Assembly (NCBI GenBank): GCA_018389105.1
Contig: JACATO010001025.1
Location: 124,001 to 188,000 of the forward strand
DNA from: Nautilus pompilius
Lineage: Eukaryota > Mollusca > Cephalopoda > Nautilida > Nautilidae
Direction of reading: 5' to 3'
DNA length: 64,000 nt
Part shown: piece by piece, positions 1 through 12,400 of the stretch
How the letters are laid out: each line of letters opens with the position of its first letter
Position numbering within the stretch: the first letter of the stretch is position 1
Position numbers and translations under genes: made by a program
Notes under the pieces: model-generated
The model's input: the letters and a program-made list of their open reading frames with translations, nothing else
Databases searched by the model: none
Told to the model about the DNA's origin: nothing

Positions 1-1058
1 GCTATATTATCCTTTTCATAAGGAGTAAAGATTTTCATAATCTGCTGCAGAGCATGCATTATTTAAAAAAATTTTCTTTGATCCTGCTCCAGAGCTTCAA
101 AACGCACTGGCAGGCCATTGCTTGTCTTCCATCACACACACACATGAATGCATCAGCTCTGGCAATTGCTTTCCAGTGTTCTTTCAACTCCTGTACCTCT
201 TGAGAATCTTCCCAAAAAACTACCCCGTCGTTGATGTTGGTACCATGACTCAGGTATCAAAAACAAAGCATGATCCACAGAAGACCCCATCCAGAAGGTT
301 AGAGTTTTGGGGCAAAACTGAACTCTTAAGACACTGAGTGAGGACTGAAACATCAATTCTGCTGCTGGCCACTGCCTGATATCTTGCTTTATTTTGAGAA
401 TTGGAGGTTTGTGACTGGTTTCCACTGGCATGTTGAGATCATCTTCAGGATCTGTCAGGGTATGGCGGTTGTAAAGCCCAATGTCACTCTTGTTCTACGC
501 AAGCAAATCTTCCTTCTCTGATGACTGTCTGTGCTGCTGTGTGAGATTAAACATTCTTCACCAAAAGATGTGGTCTCACTTTCAGGAGCTGCTTCTGCAT
601 CAGAGATGCTTAGATTAGCACCTACAAGTGTGCAGTTAGTTCTTCTGAGACTATTAGATCAGCCTGTGCCACTCCAGGAGATCCCTCTTTTTTTTTCTTT
701 GCTGTGTGTGTGTCTAAAATGGAAACAAAAATAAAAAAGTTACCATTTCAAAAAAGATGCCATAACCTCTGATATCTGTTTTTCTCTTATTCTCAGGCAC
801 ATTTTCCTTTCTTCTGTTGGGCCACTAGATATTTGCTTTCCCTTCTGCGCAGATTTTCTAAGTGCAAATCAGTCTGTACCATGGCATTGGAATAGCAGAT
901 CAGCAGCAACTGATTCTGAGCAGGGTGGTTGATCTCACTGCCTGGGGGTTTAGTAGCTGGTGCTTTTTCACTGAGGTTGTGGCTTGTCTGAACTATGTGC
1001 TGGCCAAATGTCGGCTGAATTCTGTTGTCCTGTCCTTCCTTCTCGTTCTTTCCTGCAG
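1..1058. other. unassigned segment with coding-like minus-strand remnants
   Basis: No gene can be assigned here. The minus strand keeps two stretches that read like protein. One is at about 793-1128 (111 codons, polar, rich in Gln, Lys and Glu, no start that I trust). The other is at about 150-540, where a readable stretch containing DIGLYNRHTLTDPEDDLN is broken by a stop and then needs a frame change. The interruptions fit a decayed gene or retrocopy, but I recognise no family. The plus strand competes for the same bases near 1059, so the orientation is uncertain. Confidence 0.2.
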
Positions 1059-1156
1059 AGTACTTTGTGGTGGCAGCAGGAATCTCCTTAGTGCTCTCTC
1101 TCTCTCTCCTTCTGGGCCTGGCAGGCATCCATAACTATGGCACATTCTTTAAATAG
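1059..1156 (+). CDS. possible last exon of an unidentified membrane protein
   Basis: A strong pyrimidine-rich acceptor ends in CAG at 1056-1058. The exon then reads in one frame through a hydrophobic stretch (VVAAGISLVLSLSLLLGLAG) to IHNYGTFFK and a TAG at 1154-1156. This would make a C-terminal membrane anchor with a short polar tail. An AATAAA at 1503-1508 could be its polyadenylation signal. The (TC)n tract at about 1100 inflates the Leu/Ser content and could create the hydrophobic look by chance. No upstream exon was identified, and the opposite strand is open over the same bases. Confidence 0.25.
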
Positions 1157-3609
1157 CAAAAGCCAGTCAGTGGAGTATAGTAGCGCTGTGTGCCACACCT
1201 CATCATTCAATGTACAACATGCAGTTTGCAGTTCCATCCACCGCCTTGATGACGATCATTCGTCTGCAACACAATGAGCTTGCTACTGCAAATGAAATGA
1301 GAGGCAACATTTTAGCAAGTAAAACTGGCTTGGACATCCCAGAAACAGCACAACCATGGCAGATTCATTGGAGCACTCTTGTCTCTTGCTACCCCACCAA
1401 GCAGATAAACCGTCTACAGAGGCATACAATGTGTACGCTCGCCTACGCCAGTGCTTGGAATGTGGAGATAGTTTGGACCAGATAAAATACAAGATTATAT
1501 TCAATAAAATATTATTTTACATAGAAAAAAAAAATTGTTGAAAATTTCTTCTTTGCTATAATTTAAACACCAAGGCATGGGATTTTCTTCTTAGAAATTA
1601 TCCCTGAACTAAAAGGTCTTGAATCTCTTAGAATGAGCATCACTTTTATGACACAGATATTGATTTTTGTACAGTTCAAAACCCTCTTAATTCTTTTGTT
1701 TACCTGAATGATATGAAATCTTTTAAAGTTATTGTTATTGATAGTTTGCTTATTTTTTACTTTGTTCTTTGTGATGGTGTTTAAGATTAATGTGAAATAA
1801 CGTGATCATTTGTGCAAATAACAAGGAAATGATTTCTTTTTTTGGACAGATAAAAAATGAGAGAAGAGATTAATTGGTAATATTCTTTGAACAATACTCA
1901 GGTGTGTGTCTGTGTGAGGTCACTTTTTGAGCAAAGAATTTCATAATGATAAATAACTTAGCTGCTGCAATGAAAACAAAAGAAACTTGTGATTAGCTGA
2001 AATGACAACTGTCCCTATGAAATTTATCTTTCTACACCTGACAGCAATTAAATACCAATGCCACACCTGTACTGTAGAGTCTTACCTACACTGAGCAACA
2101 GTTTGCACAATGTGGACAGAAATATTGTGCTGCATGATCGATATGTTAATAAATGTTGTTATTAATTTTCTGGATGTTTTTCAGTCATTATTTTATGTTT
2201 GCTAAAACACTTCAGGTAAGTTACAGAACAAATCAAGTTTTTTCATTAACCATTTTCCAAGCCCACAGCTTATAAATCTGGGAAGACCTAATTTTTTGTT
2301 ATCACTATACTGAAGAACTAAGACCTAGTTTAACCCATTTAGCACTGCATTCCTTTGCACCTGTTTACATAATAATTTATCTACAGTCATAATTATTTAG
2401 CCACTAACCCTTAATGGTAATTACAGTTCAGTGTGGCGTGTAACAGTATTCTGTTAAATTTATTCACTTTCTACAAGAGAATACTGATGTTTCCATATGT
2501 ATCTGGTGTTAAAAGTATTTGGAATGATAGCTGGTTGTCAGAAGAACTGTTTTGACAGATCACATGACTTTGATATTTTATGATGATTGATAACAAACAG
2601 TTAAAGCAACACTGTAATTTATGAAAGAAAAATGACTAAAACAACTCAGAATGAATTTAGAAACTGGCTGCTAGGTGAAGAGCCATGTGATTGCATAAGT
2701 TTTACATACAAAATTAATTTCTGTTTACTTGTGAGAATTAAAATTAATCTATTTGGCAACCTGTTTTGATATTAAGGAGTATTTTTTTTATATATCATAG
2801 ACCTGTAACCACTATGCTATCGTGTGCTATCAAATAACAAGCCAATGCTTTTCGGGTGAAAAGAAAAAAATTTTTTTAGATATGAATACTTTTTGGGTTT
2901 GTTATTTATGATAAAAGTAAAAACAAAAAAAAATTCTGATTATAATTGATTATTGGTTAGTGTAGCTCTTCCTCAATGATTCAACCATATCTAAGGTGGT
3001 TTTGATGGTTTGCTTTTAATTGAAATTATGGTTGGTAGTCAGATATTCTGTCATACCTTACTATGGGATTTCAGTTTGGGATGCAAATCGGTTGAGGAAA
3101 GGGAAGAAACTCATTCATGCACCAGGAGCAGTAGCTGACTGGAAAGTGACAAATGCACTCTCTTAATGACAAAATACAACCTATTAGACCTCTAAATAAA
3201 TGTGGAATGGGGCAGAAAACTCAAAGTATCTAGAAGAAACTTATATAGAACAGTTTGGTAGAGAATAGCAAAACAATTTTGCTGGCTGACCGTATGGCCT
3301 TATCAGGTACCAAACTATAGCTTACTTTTAACCTGCCTGCTGAAGTTACATTAAAATCAATGATAAAGTTGGTACTAATGTAAAAAAAATGTTGGACTCG
3401 TGATACACTAGCAGGGAGGGATAGGCGAATTTAGGCCTGGCTGAAAGGTTTCAGATTTCTTATCAAAGCAGCAGTGCATAAATAACGAAAGATTGGACCA
3501 GCATGGACAACAGTAGCTCTGTAATAACAGTTGAGGTTGCTTTCTTTAACATCAACGCCACCAAATCCTGGCTTTTTTTTTTATCTATGGTTCTGCTCAT
3601 CGATTTCAG
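1157..3609. other. AT-rich intergenic or intronic DNA
   Basis: A short plus-strand open stretch at about 1356-1490 ends just before AATAAA (1503-1508). Another AATAAA lies at about 2149. Beyond about 1500 I see no ORF, RNA gene or repeat that I can support. Part of this is presumably the promoter, 5' untranslated exon and first intron of the CARD gene, because its coding start lies inside an exon that begins with a splice acceptor. Confidence 0.4.
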
Positions 3610-3930
3610 CTGCCAAGGTTATGAGTGACCCACACAAAAAGAGAATCCAGAAAAACAGAGCTCAGCTAGTCGAGAACATGATACCAGATGACATTTTCAA
3701 TGAGCTCATTGCCAACAAGGTGCTGACCTCTACTGACGTGAAACGCATCCGAGAAAAGGGCACCACCACTGAAAACATGAACGAAGAGCTGCTAGACACC
3801 CTGGTTCGTAAATCAGACAACAGCTTTTCCATTTTTGTGCGTGCCCTGAAAAAGACCTTGCAGAAGCACCTAGCAGACCTTCTGGAACCCGTGGTGTCAT
3901 CAAAGGTGAAGAAACGGAAGCGGGAAGCAG
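3610..3930 (+). CDS. CARD exon (coding from ATG 3621)
   Basis: The acceptor follows a long T-rich tract (CAG at 3607-3609) and the donor is GCAG|GTAAGA at 3931. ATG 3621 has G at -3. The translation begins MSDPHKKRIQKNRAQLVENM and runs through a six-helix-sized CARD: a first basic helix, then DIFNELIANKVLTSTDVKRI, and a last helix ending near LQKHLADLLEP. The basic tail SKVKKRKREAG leads to a phase-1 junction. CARDs pair with other CARDs in caspase and innate-immunity assemblies. The frame stays open 53 nt into the intron, which only adds an unlikely read-through tail. Confidence 0.85.
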
Positions 3931-6900
3931 GTAAGATATTTATTATTTTACTTTCTAAGGTCAGTAAAGACAAAAACAAGTGAGAACAAAGGATTATGGT
4001 TTGACTCTAGTCTGTCAACTCTGTTATTGGTAGCATCAATATCATTGCTGCATTTTTAAAAAGAATAAGTAGTTTTTAAAATATACATAGTGCTATTTTG
4101 TCTTTGATAATGGTTGAAAGCAACAGAACAGGAAGTTATACGGCAAGTTTGGTTTGACAGGGATTTAACCTAATCCATCATTAGCTAAGAACAGGAAGCT
4201 GCTGAAACTTACCCATAGCCCTCAGATTTCCTGCTGGTCAGGAAAGAGTAAAAAATTTGTAGAATCTCAGGAAATTCTTTGCAAAAGATCTAAGATGTCT
4301 GAGAAATATGGCTATGGTTCCGCTGTTAAAACTACTATAATAATACATTTCCCCAAAATGTTTCCATCAGTATTTGTTTTGGATTTTCATTGTCATTTTA
4401 TGAAAAATGTTGTGTTTGGAAACTGTGAAGATTACTTTCAGTCTGAAAGTTATTATACAAATAAAAATGGCATTCAGATAAGCTCACAGATGCCTGAGTC
4501 CTGCAAGAAGCTGATATGATGATGTTACACCAAAGAAGAGCAGAAGAAGCCACTGCAGCACATAAAACAACAAAGAGAGCTGTTGCACACGAGTGTGAAA
4601 AGTGAAAGCAGAAGTTGGACAAAACAGTGAAGATGCTGGTAGATGAAGCTGATGAATCTGTACAAAGAAGAATAATTTCATCGCTTTCAAAAGCAAATGA
4701 ATGCACTTAGGAAGACAGCAAAAGAAAAAAAAGAAGTATTGGCATTTCAACAGAAAATCAAAAACCCATAAGAAAAATTTAGACTGCTAAGACATTGAAA
4801 ATTTCCTGAGATTGAACAATCAGTTATACAGCAGTGCAGAGTGGTCTGAAGGTCTTGTTAACTCCCCTCCCCCCCATCAAAGGGGCCATAACATGGGTAT
4901 TTGGTGGTGCAAGGAGGGTCAGTATGACAACCATCATTATTGAGCTCTCTTTAGTTACCTGGGAAGGAATTTAAAGCAGTTGTAGCATGATTATAAAATT
5001 TTAAAATTGCTAGATATACACATTTTAAAACTTTTACCAACACCCAAAATTGGTTCTCGTTTTCTTTTATTTTTTTAAATTTTAGTTTAACATGAAAAGA
5101 AGGGGGAGATAATCCACTGTTAAAATGTGACCAAAATTTAGTAAAATTATCAAGGAAAAACATATGTTAGCACTCGAGTTGTTTTTGCATAATTTAAAGA
5201 TATTCTGGGTGGGATACAGATTAAATCCCTCCTCTACTGGATGATGAAAATCCATCTTCACTGACTGACCGCCATTGAGAACCAGAAGATGATCTTTATA
5301 CGGTAGTTACATGACACTAAATACGGATTGTACAAGCCATGTGTGTGTTGATGCATTGTAAAGATGGTCTTTTGGTTCTTTAGGTTACTTATTAAAGATG
5401 AAATGAAACACAGGTTCCAGTTTACCTGTTGCTAGTGTTACGGAAAACTATCACACAGGTGAAGGCTGTCAAACGTTAGTGAATGAAAAGCCTGGTTTTC
5501 CTTCTTTAGACAAATGCCGTCGGGTGGAAAGGTTGGCCTTGGGTTTTTTTTTGCTTGTTCACTGAAAGATGCCAGTGTTTAGTTGAAAAAAACAACAACA
5601 AAAAATCAAAATAAAGGAAGGCTGAACAGAAATATCTGGGTGGTGATAACTGTTTTGAAAATTTAAATTGTGGGCATCTTTTCATATTTTTTCATCAGGA
5701 ATTTATCAGTTCTAGTTGAAAAAAAATGTTAAACTAACAAAGGCACATTATTTAGAAAGGGAAATGAAGGAGAGAAGGATGTGTAAGGAACATTCAAATG
5801 AAACCTGGCTGGATATGGTTACAGCGATTCTATTTTCAGCTGGGTTTCACTTGAACACTTCTAGTAGTATGATGCCATGTCCCATCTAGTACAGCATTAA
5901 GGGGCCATGAAGATCTGTTAGCAGGTCGTTATATTGGTCAGTTGTTCTGATTTAAGATGAAATTCTTTGTGACAATTTCTATACAGGTAAATTCTTGCTG
6001 AGGATTTGGTAAACAATATCTTTTGTGGTCTTCACGAGTTCTTTAAATTGTAGTTCACCTGGTCTTATTTATTCCTCAGGACTTTGTTTGTATGTCCTAT
6101 GTTTCTCCATGTTATTCATTTTTCGCCAAGATGTGCTATACATAAATTACTACAACCCATCCCCCCCTTTTTTTTCTTTTTTTTTTAGTTGGGGACCTTT
6201 AAATTTGGAATCAGGGATGCATCTATATTCTAACCAACAGTTGCTACTAAAAATTTTTTTAAATTTATACATATTGGGAAGTCATTGTGGCTGATAACAG
6301 GGCTCCTAGGGAAACATATTGCTATTAAACTGACTTATACCATCACTAGGAGACTCCACTGCTGATGTTTATTGTTTGTAAATATGAATATATAATAAGA
6401 AGAATAATTTTCAAGTGTTCTGCACTCAGTAGAATTGATCTCTTTGTTTTCATTATTCGTACTGGTCACAATTACTTCAGTGAACTGGTTTATTGCTTTT
6501 GCACTAGTCGTCTATTTACTTTCAGTAGTACACATGAAAAATAAGTGAATGATAGTTGGTTTATGTCAATAAGAAACCATGGGAAGCATTATCAAAGCAT
6601 CATCTACTGAATCAGAAAATTGTGTTTGGCTTCAGTTTGTGTGCACTGTTGCACTCATTTTTCTAGTATTACTCCTGGTGGATTGATGATATATTTCTCA
6701 ACTTTAGAACAAATATTGTACAGTTCAAAAAGTATGAATTTCCACCTCAAATTAATACTGCTCTTTAAAGCAGGACAACCCTGATGACGGCATTGGGGAA
6801 AGATTTTCCTAAACGCAGGTTCATTGGGTGAGGACAAGTGGCATTTTGGTTCAGTGGTAGCTGGACAGGCTGCTAGGTTGAGGGTCTGAGTTTGAATCCC

Positions 6901-9361
6901 AGTCAGGAATGCTCAGATTGTCATAACTCTGGTATAATTTCTTTTTATTCTTCATCAGCCGATTATGTGGATTTCCTCTTAAATCTTAAAAATTAAGATG
7001 GTTCTGGTAAGGCTTTTCCCTGCTTAAGTCAAAAGTGCCAGGCCCCTTCTGGTACAGGACTTGTAATTCTAGCAGATAACTGCAGCATTATGCTTTTTTT
7101 CAATAGTGGTGTCTTTGGCATAGGGACTAGTAGTGCATGACATAACAACACAAAACCATTATGTTCAGGGGAATTTAAGTAAGTTTCATCTTTAATAAGT
7201 TTCAAACTAGATTTTTAAAAAATGGCTCACCGTATAGTTTTATAGGAGTTCCGACATTGCTACTTTTCTACTCTTGCTTTAAAAGAACTCAAAAACATAG
7301 GAGGGCAGCAGCCTCAGAACTTCTGATGAAAATGCTTAATCCATTTCTGATAAGCCATTGGTAATTAGAGATAAGCAAAGTTTAACATTGACATTACATT
7401 CTGGTTATATTCTGCACATTAAAACGATGTTATCTTCGGTGATCTTGAAATGTCATGTTTCCACAAGGACAGCAGGGAATTCTAACAGTTCATAACTAAT
7501 CCACACTTCTTGGCACTGCTGATTGTAACAGAACAACAAAAAGTGCAGTACACCATTTGCAAAACCTTTCAAAGATGCAGAATTCTAATCATAAATGCTG
7601 CAGATGATATTTAAATGAAATTCCAAACAGATAATTTCTTATGATGTATTTTAATTTGCAGTATCACCTTCATCAGCATATAGTAGTGCTGAGGATGACT
7701 TTTTTAAGTACAGTAATGTTAATTCACAGTAGGTATTTCCAATTTCTGGATTGTACAAATTGACTGGAGTTGTCTTGAACTTGTGACAGGTGGCGAACGT
7801 TTTTTTATATATCTTCAGACCAATGCTTTAGCCTACAGCATCATTGGAGCACCTGTCCAATTTGGTAATAGGGTTATTCTGCATCAGATCTTCAAATTTT
7901 GAGAAAGTGCCTCACCTCACTCTTTCAAATTTTGGTGAAATTGTTTCTGAAATTTTTTTGGAATTTGCAAAAAGGCTTCTAGGAACCTTTGTTCCATGGC
8001 AACATTGTTCTTGTAGCTACTGTTCAATGAAATGTAGATTTTGTCATGTGCATGTAATGAATCATCCCTTTTTTTTAAGTTGAGGCCCTGTATCTTTGGA
8101 ACTAGTATGAGTTAGGGGCTACGTCTTTACAAAACCTTCCTTTGAAGAGCCCAATACACCTTCAGTAGAAGTTTCATAAAAACCTGAGAGGACTGAAGTG
8201 GGGCACACCTGATGATTTGTTGCATAATGATCTCAACACTAGGTTTTTCAGTGTGTTGGAATTTAGAGCCATGCAGATCACTTTCATGCTATAGTTGTGT
8301 CTGCTATTCTTGATCATATGCCCATATGTGATCCACAAATTTTGGCACTTTTAGCTGACTAAGCCTAGCTTATCTTTTCAATTGTTCTACTCTTATTCAA
8401 GTGGGCTTTACTCCACCAATGTGTTTCTTACCACAGCCACACAGTGACAGAGTAAGCTTTAACCTTGATGGATGATGGATTTTTTTTGGGGGTCCACGTG
8501 TGGTAACTGATTTGTTAATATCACAGTGAATTCTTGATGTTGGATTCCTTGTAGAGTTGGACCAAGCGTTCAGAAGTTCCTTTGATGTATGGTATCACAG
8601 CACTTTGATATTCTGCTGCTGTAACTGTTGATTTGTTTGAGGGGGTGTGTGCTGATTATCAAAATGGCTGAAATAACTGGCCGATTAATAAAATTCATAA
8701 CAAAATCTTTGTTACACAGCTTTTTTCCACTGGGACATGCATACAGGAAACTGAACACCCCCCCATTTTTATTTAGTTGGCAAAATCTTAACAATAAAAT
8801 CTATTTGCTAATAGAAATTAAAGAGTGAAAAACCTCTTGATTAATTGCTCGGTTCATGTGAACTTTGCTTATCCGTTTTGTTCCAAGAGAATTAGCATTC
8901 CTTTAACTTCCATCAACATATTGCTGGCCTGATTGATTTGAGGAATAATAGCTTATTATTTTAGCCAGGTTGCCTAGAGCCCCTGTCAACCAACAGACAA
9001 GTCTAACAATCTTCTCATATTCATTTATCTAACAACAACTCTCTTTTTGTTTTTTTGTTTATTAGAGCTAACATATTCAATGGAAGTTTCCAGAAACCGG
9101 ACAGCACTAAACTTTTTTGTAGAAAATAAAAGGCTAGAATTTCCATTAAAAATCAGGGTTTGGTTGGAAGCAGCCTCGAATGGAAATTTTCTCTATCTCT
9201 CTCTCTCAAATCTCTCTCTCTCTCTCAATCTCTCAGTCTCTCGCTCGGTCTCATCTCTCCATCTCACTCTATCTCTCTCTCTCATCCATCTCTCTCTGCT
9301 CTCTCGCTCTCTCTCTCTCTCTCAACTCTCTCTCTCTCTCGCTCTCTCATCGTCTCTCTGA

Positions 9362-9440
<79 letters not shown>

Positions 9441-12400
9441 GTTTTTTCCTCGATGTGTTCCCAAAATGATCGGAACGCTAATATTTAGAGTTTATTTATC
9501 TTTTCGTTATGTCCACAGTTAACCAGTGTGGGGGACTTATGGCACTAAAAGAATGAACGCCATTAGTGGCAGATCAAGCCTTTAGACAATAGTATCAAGG
9601 GTGTACTTGATAAGCAGCTTGGCATGGAAGAATGGCAAACGTGGTAATCAGAGTCAGCGGTTTCCATTTTTCATATGAATATTTTTTTTCTGCGCGATGC
9701 AAGCCAAGGTACAGTCTCAGCTCGCTAAAAATTTGGGATTTCAGATGCCATTTTTATACATTAGAAACTGAAAGAAGAAGAAAAAACCTTTTATATGGGT
9801 TTGTTTTTTTTTTTTTTTTAAAGAGAAGACAAAATTTATTTTTTGATGGGACACAGTAATAAGCTGTTGTGTAGTATGCAATTTGAACTACTGCATGCCG
9901 CACGACAAACTATGCATATTTTTTTGTCTTTAATTTAATTTAAAGTTTTAAAATTAGTTATACTATCACAAGCACATATAATGAAATTTCTGTCTGTAGT
10001 TCCAGAACGATACGTTGTTTTAAATATTTGCATACTGCACATCATCTGACCATACTATGCTTTTTAGGCATTGATTAAGCTAAACAATGTGGACTCCCTT
10101 TTTAATGCTATTTTGGCCTTACCCTTACTGCCAAATATTTTATTCATGAAAAATGTTTGAAATTATGATGATGGGAAAACAGGTTTGAGAAAGAGTGTGG
10201 CAAATGGTTTTCACTGACTCCGATACCTGTTCCACATAAATAAATGATTCACTGTATTTTGTGGTTATGAAGATGTTTTGAAAAGTACCTTGAAACTGAC
10301 CATTAGCACCTAACACTCAGATATGCGTAAAAACGAATGAATGTAGGAGTAATGCTTTTGCGTGTGTGAATATACCAGCCTGTGACTGTAGCTTTCATGC
10401 AGATCCCTATAGTTGACAGGAGACCAGGAGACCTGTTTCTCACCTGAATCAATTGTACTTCCCGTAATGCCTTGAGCATCAGTCGGCTGCTTTGTCTGTT
10501 GCTGAGTTTTGTGTCGGCAGCACGTCGTTCTTTAGTCTACTCCCTGATTGATGTCAGCAAATGCATTTGCTCCCATAACTGCTCATATGTTTTATTGGTG
10601 GTAAACAATCACAATACAATCCCTACAGTCTGCCACACAAAAACAAGGAATTAACTTGTTCTGTACAAATTTCATTATATCTTTATAAACTGCTGAAAGG
10701 CTAAATAAGTAAAACTTTCTAACTAAACTTCCATTGGTTGCTATTGATGCAACCTACATGGCCACCAAAATTTACTTTTTTCTTTCTCATCATCATGTTT
10801 GGATCCTCTGAAGCAGTAAGCATGTATTTGATTGATTTGTTTTATTTTTCAGAAATACCTTTTAGTCATGTAAGATTTACATATTATTTTTGGTTCATCT
10901 TTTGGCTTTTCTTTAACCTCCATATATTGCATCATTTTAACCTTGTTTGGCCTACCCACCCAGTCCAGCCCAAGAGCACTGGTTACATGTTTAGTCAACA
11001 CACCTGTAAAGCATATGTAGATTTGTCATTATAAAGGGCTGTTTTAACAAAGAAGTTACTTGTGTCTCAACCCCTATGGTTTAACCTGTGCAGATTAATA
11101 CAGATTTGAAAGGTAGTGAGGTGGAAATGACTCAAAGTAGAGGGTGAATCTAGAAATCTGTCCAACATTTTATAATGTTTCAGTATTTATCAAAATTGCA
11201 AGAGAGAAAAATGAATAGTTTTATAGGGATCTAAAGTTTAAGAAGAAATTAATTAATTAATTAATTGTTGCATTTTAACTGAAAATATGGAATAATCAAA
11301 TATATACTTTGTTCCCCTAAATATGAGAAGAGAGAAAACTGGTTTCACGTTCTCTGGACCTTCAACTTTAAACAGGAGGATGGAGATAGTTTCTCTAAAT
11401 ATGAGATTGCCATGCTGTGACAATTGAGACTGAACTTTCTAAATTGTAGGGAATTTACACAATTCTCTCTCCCTCCCCCCCACAACAGATCATTAGTCAG
11501 GTACTAACCAGCAGCTTGACTGGGGTAGCACAGTAGTCCAGTGGTAGACTATTGGACCGCTAAAGTTGAGGGCTTGAGTTTGATTCCTACAGGTGACCAA
11601 CTTGGTTTGGTATATCATCCTGTGTGGGTTTCCTGCAAGCACTCAAGTTTCTTCTCACATCTTAAAGGTTTCTAGTATGGAAGGGATTTTCTCTGCTAGT
11701 CAGAAGTGCCAGTCCTCTTGTGGCACAGGATTGTCAACACTTATGGACAACTGCAAGAGTATGCTCCATTGCCAAAGTTCCCTCTTTTGTAGGAATTGGT
11801 GCACAGAAAAAATAGCCAGCTTGACTCAAGAAACAGGTGTAAATTTTCCATTGTAGATTCTGATCTGTTTCATTCAGATGTTTGAAAGTCATTCTCTGTT
11901 GCTTTCTCCCAAATGTTCACTCTAGTTTTTTAAATATGTTTCCTTAGGATGTTTGTTGAAATTTTTAAGGTTTCCAAAATAGAAAGTTCCTTACATGTCA
12001 CAAAGTTTTGGGTACAATGGATCTTGCATCAGCAGACATTCTAATGCTTCTTTTTTTCTGATGATCTCAACATAACGAGGCAGGGGTATAGTTTTAAAAA
12101 TTACATAATTATGAGGTTACATGGAAAGAAGGAACCTAAGAACAGGTAAAGGCAAACTACAAATGTCCAGTGGAATTTTCTGCTTTGTAAACTTCAACAT
12201 TATTATTTATTTTAACCTTCCCCATTACATAGGATGGTGAACATGACTTATTTGTGTGACACATGGTTGTAAGGGGTTTTTTTTTGTTTCCAGGGGACGT
12301 GAACATGACAGTTGGTGTGGAAAGCACACAGCCTGCCCAGCTGAAGAGGCTAGAGCCAAAGTGCTCATGTGAGGAAGTGGAGCGACAGATATTGATCATG

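Larger units (their letters stand above)
3931..12293 (+). other. intron between CARD and TRADD-N-like exons (8.4 kb)
   Basis: The intron is bounded by GTAAGA and TTTTTTGTTTCCAG. It holds an interrupted coding-like remnant (about 4516-4790), a tRNA-derived SINE (about 6847-7095), a second copy of the same SINE (11521-11790), a long (TC)n tract (about 9190-9445) and a short AATT repeat near 11246-11266. I found no other exon that I can defend, but a small one between the two domains cannot be excluded. Confidence 0.7.

Noticed and set aside
9047..9522. Three overlapping Leu/Ser-rich open frames
   Set aside because: They are translations of a (TC)n microsatellite, which has no stops in several frames.
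11576..11587. B-box sequences as functional tRNA genes
   Set aside because: No acceptor stem or full cloverleaf could be drawn; the sequence continues into a shared SINE body.
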